A DNA stretch of 64,000 nucleotides from JAJRTE01 sp964418585. GTDB lineage: Bacteria > Myxococcota_A > UBA796 > JAJRTE01. The notes under the pieces were generated by a model. The model ran no database searches and had not been told where the DNA came from. It worked only from the letters and a program-made list of their open reading frames with translations. Location of the stretch: NCBI GenBank assembly GCA_964418585.1, contig CAYQMG010000137.1, forward strand, positions 1 through 64,000, given 5' to 3'. Shown here one piece after another: positions 16,530 through 25,095 of the stretch (position 1 is its first letter; every line of letters begins with the position of its first letter). Position numbers and translations under genes: made by a program.

Positions 16530-19500
16530 GTGTTTGCCTTGCTTGAATTCCTGTTGCGTCGCCGGATGTTGCTGGGAATCGGAACCATCATACTCGTGGT
16601 GGCCGGTGCGATTTCCTGGATGCGGCTTCCGATCGATGCGTTTCCAGACGTCACCAATCAGCAAGTAATGATCCTGACCGAGGCCGAAGGACTCGGGCCT
16701 CTCGACGTGGAGCAGCAACTTACCTTCCCGGTCGAATGGGTGATGGGGGGACTGCCCAACGTCAAGATGGTGCGTTCTCTGTCCAAGACCGGGCTTTCCC
16801 AGGTGGTGGTCATTTTCGAGGACGATGTGGATACCTACTTTGCCCGGCAACTCGTGTTCGAGCGCCTTCAGTTGGCCAAGGAGCAGTTGCCGGAGGGAGT
16901 GGAGCCCGAAATGGGTCCGATCAGCACCGGGTTGGGGGAGATTTTCCAGTACACTTTGACCAGCGACCGGCACAGTCTGACCGAGTTGCGGACCTTGCAA
17001 GACTGGATGGTGGCTCCCCGACTTCGCATGCTACCAGGTGTCAACGAAGTGAACAGCATGGGAGGATTCGTTCGGCTCATTCAGGTGCGCGTAAGCCCGG
17101 AGCGGCTTCTGGAATACGGATTGACCCTCCCGGAAATCGTGGACTCGGTGGCCCGCAACAACGCCAACGCAGGCGGCAGTTTCATCACTCGAGGCTGGGA
17201 GCAGGAAAACGTGCGGAGCGTCGGCCTGTTTTCGACCATGGACGACATTCGCGACGTGGTGGTTCGAGCCGAAGATGGAACGCCGGTCTACCTGTCCGAG
17301 GTTGCCGACGTGGTCGAGAGTTCGATGGCCCGGATGGGTGCGGTGACCCGCGATGGGCAAGGGGAAGCGGTGGCCGGGATGGTCATCATGCTCAAGGGCG
17401 AGAACTCCAAGGAGGTGGTGGAGCGGGTCAAGGCGGCTCTTCCATCCATTCAGAAAGCGTTGCCGGAAGGAGTCCAGATCGATGTCTACTATGACCGGAC
17501 CGATCTGATTGAGGCCGTCATCGGCACGGTCACCGGTGCGTTGCTCCAGGGCGGCATCTTCGTGGTCCTCGTCCTGTTCTTGCTCATCGGCAACCTACGT
17601 TCCGCCCTGGTCGTGGCGACCAGCCTGCCACTGACCGCGCTCGCCGCCTTCATCGCCATGGACGGTGCCGCGGTAACCGCCAACCTGATGAGCCTCGGGG
17701 GACTGGCCATCGCCATCGGAATGGTCGTGGACGGCTCAATTGTGGTGACCGAGAACGTGGTGCGTCACCTCAAGGAGAACCGGAACCGACCCTTGCTCGA
17801 GGTCGTGATCGGGGCCACTCGGGAGGTGGCCCGCCCGGTGCTTTTCTCCATTCTCATCATCGTGCTCGTCTTCGTGCCGCTGCTCACCCTGGGCGGCATG
17901 GAGGGCAAGATGTTTGCACCGCTGGCCAAGACCATGGTGTTCGCCATGCTCGGCTCCCTCCTGGTGGCCTTGACCATCGTGCCCATGATCCTCACCTTCT
18001 TGATGGGCAAAGGGGTGGGGACCCGGGAACCCAGGGCGTTCCTCTGGCTCCAGCGACTCTATCTGCGCGGCCTCCGAAAGGTGGTCGCCCGGCCCGGCAT
18101 CACCGCAGCCGTCGCCGCCTTGCTCCTGGTTGGCACCATTGCCGCCATTCCACTGCTCGGGACCGAGTTCCTGCCACAACTCGACGAGGGCGCCATCGCC
18201 ATCAACGCCGTGCGCCTCCCCAATGCATCGGTGGAAGGTTCCCTGGAGGTCAGTTCGTTCATCGAAAAGGAATTGCTCTCCTTCCCCGAGGTGCAGACTG
18301 TGGTCAGCAAGACCGGACGGGCCGAAATCTCCGAGGACCCGATGGGACCGGAGCAGAACGACATCCTCGTCATGCTTCATCCAGAGTCGGAATGGACCAC
18401 CGGGCGAACCAAGGAAGACCTGGTCGCGGCCATGCAGGACCGCCTCGCCAGCATCCCGGGACTCCGGTTGTCTTTCAGTCAGCCCATTGCGCTCCGGGTC
18501 AACGAACTCATCTCAGGCGTGAAAAGCGACCTGGCGGTCAAGATCTTCGGCGAAGACCTGGATGTGCTCAAGAAAAACGCCGACCGTATCGCCGCTGTCC
18601 TCGGTGGCATCGAGGGCGCCGAAGACATCCGGGTGGAGCAAGTCACCGGGTTCACCCAACTCGACATCGTCCCGGACCGGCGGGCCATGGCCCGGTACAG
18701 ACTCAACATGGCCGACATCAATGACGTGGTGGAGACCGCGGTGGGTGGAAAGATCGCCACCACCTTCATTGATGGCCAGATGAGATTCGGCGTCCAGGTT
18801 CGTTTCCCCGAAGACGCCCGCCGGGACATCGCCACACTGGAACGTATCCTGCTCCCCACCCCTTCCGGCGCACGTGTACCCCTCGGCGAGGTGGCCTCGA
18901 TCGTGCGCGTCGAGGGACCTGCGCAGGTGAGCCGGGAGAACAACATGCGGCGGGTGGTCGTGGAGGCGAACATTCGCGGACGGGATCTGGGCGGATTCGT
19001 CGCCGAGGCACAGGAAAAGTTGGCGGACATCACCGAGGCTCTGCCCCCCGGCTACTGGATCGAGTATGGCGGCACATTCGAAAATCAGCAGCGGGCCATG
19101 GCCCGGCTCGCCGTGGTCGTCCCCCTCTCCGTCATGCTCGTCTTCTTCATGCTCGTCTCCGCCCTCGGCTCCTTGAAAACCGCTGGCCTCGTGCTCGTCA
19201 ACCTCCCCTTCGCACTCGTCGGCGGAATCGCATCCATGCTGCTCCTCGGTATCACCCTCAACGTCCCCTCCACCGTCGGATTCATCGCCCTGTTCGGCGT
19301 CGCCGTCCAGAATGGAACCGTGCTGGTCACCTTCATCAACCAGCTCCGCCAAAGGGGACGTTCGGTGGACAACGCCGTGATCGAGGCGTGTGGACTCCGC
19401 TTCCGCGCACTCCTCATGACCGCCGCCACCACCGTGCTCGGACTCCTCCCCATGGTCTACGCCGTCGGCCCCGGCGCCGAAGTCCAGAGACCCCTCGCCG

Positions 19501-19616
19501 TCGTGGTCATCGGAGGCCTGTTCACCGCCACCACCCTCACCCTCTTCGTCCTGCCGTCCTTCTACCGATGGATCGCTCCGGACCTCCCACAGATCCCGGC
19601 GGCAACCCGGTCCTGA
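16530..19616 (+). CDS. CzcA/CusA-family heavy-metal RND efflux pump
   Basis: This is a 1028-residue inner-membrane, proton-driven cation exporter. The GTG at 16530, after GAGGGGAGGGG, gives the usual short start (MFALLEFLLRRR). The usual 12-segment layout with two large periplasmic loops is evident. The segment-4 motif reads AIAIGMVVDGSIVVTENVVRH. The Asp and Glu of the proton relay are present, but the first Asp of the zinc-type DFG motif is Ala-Ile-Gly, as in copper/silver-type pumps, so the metal cannot be named. Codon wobble shifts from G-rich in the first half to strongly C-rich after about 17,500. No TolC-type outer-membrane gene is present in the window. Confidence 0.93.
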   Translation: MFALLEFLLRRRMLLGIGTIILVVAGAISWMRLPIDAFPDVTNQQVMILTEAEGLGPLDVEQQLTFPVEWVMGGLPNVKMVRSLSKTGLSQVVVIFEDDVDTYFARQLVFERLQLAKEQLPEGVEPEMGPISTGLGEIFQYTLTSDRHSLTELRTLQDWMVAPRLRMLPGVNEVNSMGGFVRLIQVRVSPERLLEYGLTLPEIVDSVARNNANAGGSFITRGWEQENVRSVGLFSTMDDIRDVVVRAEDGTPVYLSEVADVVESSMARMGAVTRDGQGEAVAGMVIMLKGENSKEVVERVKAALPSIQKALPEGVQIDVYYDRTDLIEAVIGTVTGALLQGGIFVVLVLFLLIGNLRSALVVATSLPLTALAAFIAMDGAAVTANLMSLGGLAIAIGMVVDGSIVVTENVVRHLKENRNRPLLEVVIGATREVARPVLFSILIIVLVFVPLLTLGGMEGKMFAPLAKTMVFAMLGSLLVALTIVPMILTFLMGKGVGTREPRAFLWLQRLYLRGLRKVVARPGITAAVAALLLVGTIAAIPLLGTEFLPQLDEGAIAINAVRLPNASVEGSLEVSSFIEKELLSFPEVQTVVSKTGRAEISEDPMGPEQNDILVMLHPESEWTTGRTKEDLVAAMQDRLASIPGLRLSFSQPIALRVNELISGVKSDLAVKIFGEDLDVLKKNADRIAAVLGGIEGAEDIRVEQVTGFTQLDIVPDRRAMARYRLNMADINDVVETAVGGKIATTFIDGQMRFGVQVRFPEDARRDIATLERILLPTPSGARVPLGEVASIVRVEGPAQVSRENNMRRVVVEANIRGRDLGGFVAEAQEKLADITEALPPGYWIEYGGTFENQQRAMARLAVVVPLSVMLVFFMLVSALGSLKTAGLVLVNLPFALVGGIASMLLLGITLNVPSTVGFIALFGVAVQNGTVLVTFINQLRQRGRSVDNAVIEACGLRFRALLMTAATTVLGLLPMVYAVGPGAEVQRPLAVVVIGGLFTATTLTLFVLPSFYRWIAPDLPQIPAATRS

Positions 19617-19684
19617 CCCGCAACACAGGCCGTGCCGCAATACGCCACCCTTCACCTCCAGTCCTTCGGGGCGGGGTGAGAACC

Positions 19685-19713
19685 TTGCATCTCCTTGCCC
19701 GGCATCGGATATT
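19685..19713 (+). promoter_or_regulatory. Candidate promoter for the barrel-cytochrome genes
   Basis: TTGCAT (19685-19690) and GATATT (19708-19713) are separated by 17 bases, 165 bases before the barrel ATG. Match is moderate. Confidence 0.4.
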
Positions 19714-19877
19714 CCATTCGGCCCTTGCGCATGGCAGATAAAGATGCTAAAGATCGAGAGGATTTGTCGAGCTTTCTCGAAAAATCACTGGTCCGCGTTC
19801 CCCCGGTCGCCGCGCACGCCCTTTCCCACGACACGACACCGGTCGAATGCCACCAGCGCAACCCAGCGTGGCATCTG

Positions 19878-21302
19878 ATGAAAACCCCTGTTAGCCTGTT
19901 CATGCCGGCCATGTTCGTTCCGTTGCTGGTCTGCACTGCGGCCTCGAGGCGCCTGGAGGGCGCCGAGGGGGCGAGTGAGGGGGAGCATGGGGTCACCTGG
20001 GCCACGGTTCAGGGGTCCTACCGTGTGAGGGCGGCGGTCGGGGGTGTCGAAGACGAAGGGGGGGATGGGGCATATCTACCGGCCGAGGCGGTGCCGGAAC
20101 GCGATCATGATGTTCGGTTGCTGGCCGACGGAGGTTACACCGGGCCGGGTGAGCGCTTTACGTTCACGGCGTCTGTGGGGATCTGGTACGACGTGGACGG
20201 TGTGACTCCGGGTGCAGTGGCGACCTTTGCCTCCCTGTACGACACTCCGCAACCGTGGGCGAACGTGCTGTCACTCGTTGCCGGGTACCGTTTTGCGGGT
20301 CGGGCGGGCGAGGTTTGGGGCGGACGGCTGACCACGCCGATGGGGCTTCCAGGTACGTTCGATGGCGCGTCTGTTTCGGTGGCGCCTGGGTCTGGTCGGG
20401 TGAGGTTCGTGGCTTTTGGAGGGCGGAGCGTTCACTTTTTCGAGATGGACGCAGGATTGTTCGAGGACTGGCTGGGTTCGTTGGGAGCGGTCGTGGACCT
20501 GGGGGAGCGGGCGAGGCTGGAAATCGACTACCGGTATACGCGGGAGGACGTTTCGTCGAGCGTGGACGATCGGGCGACGGTGGTCGATCATACGTACGGA
20601 GTCCAGCTTTTCGGGCGGTGTGGGCGGGGGGTGATGGGGCGGGTCTTTGTCCGGGGGCTCGGGGGGGCCGTGTCTCACGCCGGGGGGCGCGGCCGACTCG
20701 TGGCCTCGAGTGGCTTTTTGGGGGTGGACCTGTCCTTGGCGGCCCAGTTGGTGGCGCTCGACGAGGTCAATGAGCAACTGGATCCCTACTATGCGGTGCT
20801 GGGCCGGAGCAACCCGAACATTCGTTGGGCCATGGATGCCTGGCGCCGGGAGGATACGGGGAAAGGGGTCGTCGCGCTGCACGCCGGATGGAGTGGACGA
20901 CGTCTGCTGTCCGGGGAAGAAGGGCCGTTCAACCGCAATCTGTCGCGGTTTTACCTGCTTGGAGACGGTGCAGACCTGTTTGGAAAAGGGGTGGGCCTCG
21001 GCGCGTCGTTGGCGCGACACCAGGCGGGGCGGTCGGACGCGGGCACAGAACAAGGGGTGACCACGGTGGGAGGGTGGCTGTCCTGGGCACGGTCGGGATG
21101 GCATGTTGAGGCCGGAAGCGATTACCAGTCGTTCAAGTACGACTATTTTCAGGACATCCAGGAACAGGAATCCGTCCGCACCTGGTTTCTCCGGCTTGGC
21201 TGGGACCCGCTTCCAGGGCTGCGGGTGAGTGCGCGCTACACGTTCGAACGGTCGGACCGGGATTATCATACGCTGTTCCTTGCCCTGACCAGACGTTTCT
21301 GA
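19878..21302 (+). CDS. Predicted outer-membrane beta-barrel of a porin-cytochrome conduit
   Basis: This is a 474-residue protein with an N-terminal signal (MKTPVSLFMPAMFVPLLVC). It then has a long run of alternating polar and hydrophobic strands with aromatic girdles, such as RLEIDYRYTRED, GRVFVRGLGG, WHVEAGSDYQSF and LRVSARYTFERSD. It ends in a C-terminal Phe (LALTRRF), the usual signal for barrel assembly. There is no known-family motif. It lies 12 bases upstream of an 11-haem cytochrome gene and heads a cluster of three multihaem cytochromes. The best reading is an OmbB/MtrB-like porin that sheathes a cytochrome through the outer membrane. The ATG at 19878 is chosen because upstream residues would block the signal peptide. 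Confidence 0.65.
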   Translation: MKTPVSLFMPAMFVPLLVCTAASRRLEGAEGASEGEHGVTWATVQGSYRVRAAVGGVEDEGGDGAYLPAEAVPERDHDVRLLADGGYTGPGERFTFTASVGIWYDVDGVTPGAVATFASLYDTPQPWANVLSLVAGYRFAGRAGEVWGGRLTTPMGLPGTFDGASVSVAPGSGRVRFVAFGGRSVHFFEMDAGLFEDWLGSLGAVVDLGERARLEIDYRYTREDVSSSVDDRATVVDHTYGVQLFGRCGRGVMGRVFVRGLGGAVSHAGGRGRLVASSGFLGVDLSLAAQLVALDEVNEQLDPYYAVLGRSNPNIRWAMDAWRREDTGKGVVALHAGWSGRRLLSGEEGPFNRNLSRFYLLGDGADLFGKGVGLGASLARHQAGRSDAGTEQGVTTVGGWLSWARSGWHVEAGSDYQSFKYDYFQDIQEQESVRTWFLRLGWDPLPGLRVSARYTFERSDRDYHTLFLALTRRF

Positions 21303-21314
21303 CTGGAGGATCTC

Positions 21315-22145
21315 ATGCAACCATCCCCCTTGCGTGTGTTCGCCTTTCTTTTGACCGCCTTGCTGGTGATCGCCGTGGCGGTTCAGGCGGAAGAGCCCGA
21401 GGGTGGGGTTGTGTTTCATCACCGGGTGCACCTGGACGAGGGACTCGAGTGTCAGGACTGTCATGATGTCAGCCGGAATCGACCGGTGCTGGACCGGGAG
21501 ATATGCACCGACTGTCACGACGAGACGCCGACGGGTTTCCGACTGCCGCTCCGGGCGTTGAGGCTTCCGTTTCAGTTCTTGCACGTGAAGCACTCGAGGC
21601 GGTTTGATTGCCGGACGTGCCATCAGGGCACGGTGGCGGAGCAGCAGGCGGCAGGGCGGGTGATGGTGGAGTATGGTGCCTGCATGGCATGCCACCGGGC
21701 ACGGGGGGCGCCGGTGGTGGGGACACGTTGCGTGCAATGTCACGGGGAGGACCGCGCTCGAGTGCGGCCTGGTGATCACCGTGCAGGATGGCTGGAACAG
21801 CACGGGAAAGAGAGTCGGTGGCGGTCGGTGAAGGCGCACGGAAAAACGTGTGGTCAGTGTCACCGAACCGACACCTGCCGTTCTTGTCACCGGACGCGGC
21901 GTCCGGCGAGTCACACCGCGTTGTGGCGGAATCGTCTTCATGGGCTTGAAGCCGGGTGGGATCGTGATGGGTGCAAGACCTGTCACGAGACGGGCACGTG
22001 CGTGCAGTGCCACCGTACGACGCGGCCGCAAAACCACGCGGGGTCGTGGTTGTCTGTGCATCCGTTGGTGGCCGGTAGTGTTGGCAACGAAACCTGTCGA
22101 GTCTGTCACACCCCCGGTTTTTGCACCGGGTGCCACGAGGGGTGA
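21315..22145 (+). CDS. Periplasmic 11-haem c-type cytochrome
   Basis: This is a 276-residue exported protein with a GGAGG-led ATG and a cleavable signal (AFLLTALLVIAVAVQAEEP). I count eleven CXXCH haem sites: CQDCH, CTDCH, CRTCH, CMACH, CVQCH, CGQCH, CRSCH, CKTCH, CVQCH, CRVCH and CTGCH. That is one haem per 25 residues, typical of electron-wire cytochromes. The N-terminal FHHRVHLDEGLECQDCH resembles the start of cytochrome c3/c7-type domains with distal His ligands. It is cotranscribed with the barrel and with the lipoprotein cytochrome 12 bases downstream. It would carry electrons in the periplasm or inside the barrel. Confidence 0.9.
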   Translation: MQPSPLRVFAFLLTALLVIAVAVQAEEPEGGVVFHHRVHLDEGLECQDCHDVSRNRPVLDREICTDCHDETPTGFRLPLRALRLPFQFLHVKHSRRFDCRTCHQGTVAEQQAAGRVMVEYGACMACHRARGAPVVGTRCVQCHGEDRARVRPGDHRAGWLEQHGKESRWRSVKAHGKTCGQCHRTDTCRSCHRTRRPASHTALWRNRLHGLEAGWDRDGCKTCHETGTCVQCHRTTRPQNHAGSWLSVHPLVAGSVGNETCRVCHTPGFCTGCHEG

Positions 22146-22156
22146 AGAGGATGTGC

Positions 22157-23365
22157 ATGGGGCTTGACGCCGCATGGCGAGGGGGATTGTTGGCGCTGGG
22201 CGCTGGTGCGGTGGCGCTCGGTCTTGGGATTGTGCTGACGGGTTGTCCCTACGATCCCTTGGCCGACGGGTTGCCCGGATCCATCACCTGTCACGATTGC
22301 CATGGGAGTGAGGCCGGCCCGGCGCCTCCCCGGTCGGTGGAAGGGGCGACCGAGACCACGGACATCGCAGTGGGCGCACACCAGAGTCATTTGTTCGGAG
22401 ACGCCGACCAGCAAGCTGCCATGTGTGCAGAGTGCCACGTGGTGCCCGAGCGTGTGGACGACCCGGGTCACGTGGACGGGTATCCACCGGAAGTGACCTT
22501 CGGGGTCCTGGCGGGCGCTGGTGGGTTGAATCCTGAGTGGGATCGGGAAGCGGTGCGGTGTACCAACGTTTACTGTCACGGTGCCTCCCTGGGAGACGGT
22601 GGCGCCGTGCCGATCTGGACCGTTGTGGACGGCACCCAGGCCGCCTGCGGCACCTGTCACGGAACGCCTCCCGAGGTGACTTCGGGGGGCGCAGCACACC
22701 CTCCATATTCGAACTGCTGGACCTGCCATCCGGACACCGTGCTGGCAGACGGGGCTCTCGATCCGGAGAGTGGGACCCACATCGACGGTGTCGTCGAAAT
22801 TGGAGACCTGGCATGCAATGCCTGTCATGGAGACGATGAGAGTCCAGCGCCTCCTCCGGACACCTCGGGCAATACAGATACCTCGGCTCCAGGCGTCGGG
22901 GCACATCGCTCTCATCTCGGACCTTCCGACTGGCATGCGGAGGTGGCGTGCAACGAGTGCCACCTGGTGCCCGAGGCCATGCCCGACCCGGGTCACGTGG
23001 ATTCCGCCCTGCCTGCCGAGGTCGTCTTCGGCGACCGTGCCACCGCTGGTGGGACTGCCGAGCCGGTCTACGACCCGAACGCGCATTCCTGCAATGGCAT
23101 GTATTGCCACGGTTACACCCTGTTCGATGGCGGTCCTCCCTCGCCTCCTGTGTGGACGGCCGTGGGGACCGGGGTGGCCGATTGTGGTACCTGTCACGGG
23201 CTTCCACCTGCGGCGCCGCACCTCCAGTTGGACACCTGCGACGTGTGCCACGGGTGTGTGGTGGATGACCAGCAGGCGATCGTGCCCGGGCGAGCCTACC
23301 TTCACATCAATGGTGAGGTCAATCTGGAGCCGGTGGACGCCTGTCCCGGACCACCCCAGCCGTGA
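22157..23365 (+). CDS. Decahaem lipoprotein cytochrome of the CX4CH/CXXCH (Geobacter-type) family
   Basis: This is a 402-residue lipoprotein. The ATG at 22157 lies 6 bases after GAAGAGG; an ATG at 22151 would have no spacing. The lipobox is IVLTGC. It has eight CXXCH sites (CHDCH, CAECH, CGTCH, CWTCH, CNACH, CNECH, CGTCH, CDVCH) and two CX4CH sites (CTNVYCH and CNGMYCH), ten in all. The protein is an internal duplication: VGAHQSHL, CAECHVVPE, CTNVYCHG and CGTCHGTPP are matched by VGAHRSHL, CNECHLVPE, CNGMYCHG and CGTCHGLPP about 174 residues later. Such proteins are often cell-surface electron outlets. Anchoring to the outer membrane is inferred. Confidence 0.88.
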   Translation: MGLDAAWRGGLLALGAGAVALGLGIVLTGCPYDPLADGLPGSITCHDCHGSEAGPAPPRSVEGATETTDIAVGAHQSHLFGDADQQAAMCAECHVVPERVDDPGHVDGYPPEVTFGVLAGAGGLNPEWDREAVRCTNVYCHGASLGDGGAVPIWTVVDGTQAACGTCHGTPPEVTSGGAAHPPYSNCWTCHPDTVLADGALDPESGTHIDGVVEIGDLACNACHGDDESPAPPPDTSGNTDTSAPGVGAHRSHLGPSDWHAEVACNECHLVPEAMPDPGHVDSALPAEVVFGDRATAGGTAEPVYDPNAHSCNGMYCHGYTLFDGGPPSPPVWTAVGTGVADCGTCHGLPPAAPHLQLDTCDVCHGCVVDDQQAIVPGRAYLHINGEVNLEPVDACPGPPQP

Positions 23366-23530
23366 CGACCGGGACAAACAACGGCCCGGGGCCTGCGGGA
23401 CCCGAATGAGGCGCGGTCCGTGCCCGGCCATGGTAGACTGCGGGCGTTCGGGCATTTCGGGTGGACGGGCGGTGGGCCGGTCCCTGATCCACGTCCGGTC
23501 TGAGGCTGTGGCCTGGAGGAGGAAAAACAG

Positions 23531-24985
23531 ATGATGGAAAACGACGAACCCGAACCTTCCTCGAGTCCCTGGTGGGCCCCGGTGTTTCGCGCGGTCATGG
23601 CCAGTCGGGTGGCTCTGGGCGCTGTTGCCACGGTCACCGTGAGTGGGTGCTTGCTGGCCCTGGTGATCGTTGCAGAGTTCAGTGGCTTCGAGATCGACCA
23701 GTACTCAGCCCTGGTCGCCTACACGATGCTCCCTGCCTGTTTTGTCGCCGGCCTGCTCGTGCTCCCGGGCGGTATCTTGCTCGGACGGCGGAAAGCGGCC
23801 AGGCAGCAGGCCATCGGCGACCCGCTCGTGCTCGATCTTCGGCAGCCCTGGTTGTGGCGTGCCGCCGGGTTTTTCACCGTGGCCACGGCGGTCAACATCG
23901 TGCTCCTCGCGTCGGCGTCCTACCAGGGCTACCACTACACCGAAACGGTGGCATTCTGTGGAACGCTTTGTCATACGGTGATGAGGCCCGAGTACACCGC
24001 CTATCAAGGGTCCCCGCACAGCCGCGTCAAGTGTGTGGAGTGCCACATCGGTTCCGGCGCCTCCTGGTTCGTCAAGTCCAAGTTGTCAGGACTCCGGCAG
24101 GTTGTTGCGGTGGTGACCGGAGACTATCATAGGCCCATCCCAACCCCGGTCCACAACCTCCGGCCGGCAAGGGATACCTGCGAACAGTGCCACTGGCCCG
24201 CCAAGTTCCACGGAACCAGTATCAAGGCCTGGCGAAGATACCGCGATGGTGCCCTCGAAACGCCGCTGGTCTCCGCGGTCATGCTCAAGGTGGGCGGGCG
24301 CAACCCAAGAACCGGTAAGTATTCCGGTATCCACTGGCATGTCTCGGACGACAATCAGGTCTACTATCGTACCGACGACCCCACCCGGGAGGTCATCCCG
24401 GAGGTCAAGGTGGTGCGCAGTTCCGGAAAGGAAACCCTCTTTCGCCACCTGGACCTGCCTTCGCCTCCTCCCGAAACGCCTTGGCGACGGATGGACTGCA
24501 TCGACTGCCACAACCGGCCCACCCACGGGTTCGACACCGCCGAGGATGCGGTGGATCGGGCATTCTTCGAAGGCGACCTGGACCGGTCCCTTCCCAACAT
24601 TCGGGCCGCCGCACTCGAAATCCTCGGCGCCGAGTATCCCACCAACGACGCCGGCAGAGAAGGCGTCCGAAAGGCGCTCCATGCCTATTACCTGGAACAC
24701 TACCCGGAGGTCGCTGCGACCAGGAAAGAAAACATCGACCGGAGCGCCGAGGCACTCGCTGCGATTTACGGGCGCAACGTTTTCCCCGAAATGAAGGTGA
24801 CCTGGGGGACCTATCGGAGCAACCTGGGTCACAAGCGCGCCCCAGGCTGCTTCCGGTGCCACGACGAGGAACACGAGTCGGAAGACGGCGTCGTGATCGC
24901 CCAGGACTGCGACCTGTGCCACGAGATCCTCGCCGAGGACGAAACCGGGGTTCCCCCCCTCCTCAAGACCCTCGAGGGCACCTGA
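23531..24985 (+). CDS. NapC/NirT-type membrane multihaem cytochrome, probable quinol dehydrogenase
   Basis: This is a 484-residue protein starting at an ATG after AGGAGG. It has three membrane segments in the first 150 residues, then a periplasmic haem domain. The first site is CX3CH (FCGTLCHTVMRPEY), followed by CVECH, CEQCH, CIDCH, CFRCH and CDLCH, six haem sites in total. The CHTVM and CVECHIGSGASWFVKSKLSG blocks match the NapC/NirT group, which oxidises menaquinol and passes electrons to periplasmic partners. It lies 165 bases after the decahaem gene on the same strand. It could feed the 11-haem protein and so the barrel. Confidence 0.88.
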   Translation: MMENDEPEPSSSPWWAPVFRAVMASRVALGAVATVTVSGCLLALVIVAEFSGFEIDQYSALVAYTMLPACFVAGLLVLPGGILLGRRKAARQQAIGDPLVLDLRQPWLWRAAGFFTVATAVNIVLLASASYQGYHYTETVAFCGTLCHTVMRPEYTAYQGSPHSRVKCVECHIGSGASWFVKSKLSGLRQVVAVVTGDYHRPIPTPVHNLRPARDTCEQCHWPAKFHGTSIKAWRRYRDGALETPLVSAVMLKVGGRNPRTGKYSGIHWHVSDDNQVYYRTDDPTREVIPEVKVVRSSGKETLFRHLDLPSPPPETPWRRMDCIDCHNRPTHGFDTAEDAVDRAFFEGDLDRSLPNIRAAALEILGAEYPTNDAGREGVRKALHAYYLEHYPEVAATRKENIDRSAEALAAIYGRNVFPEMKVTWGTYRSNLGHKRAPGCFRCHDEEHESEDGVVIAQDCDLCHEILAEDETGVPPLLKTLEGT

Positions 24986-25011
24986 TTCCAGCCCCTCGAA
25001 CCCTTTTCCCT

Positions 25012-25040
25012 TTCACTCTCCCATCCGGATCGGCTATCCG
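25012..25040 (+). promoter_or_regulatory. Weak candidate promoter for the 25096 gene
   Basis: TTCACT and TATCCG are separated by 17 bases. The -10 overlaps an inverted repeat, CGGAT-N5-ATCCG (25026-25040). Low match. Confidence 0.25.
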
Positions 25041-25095
25041 AATGAAGTCGAACAGAGGGTACTCACCCAACCTCGCAACGACTCGGGAGGATGCC

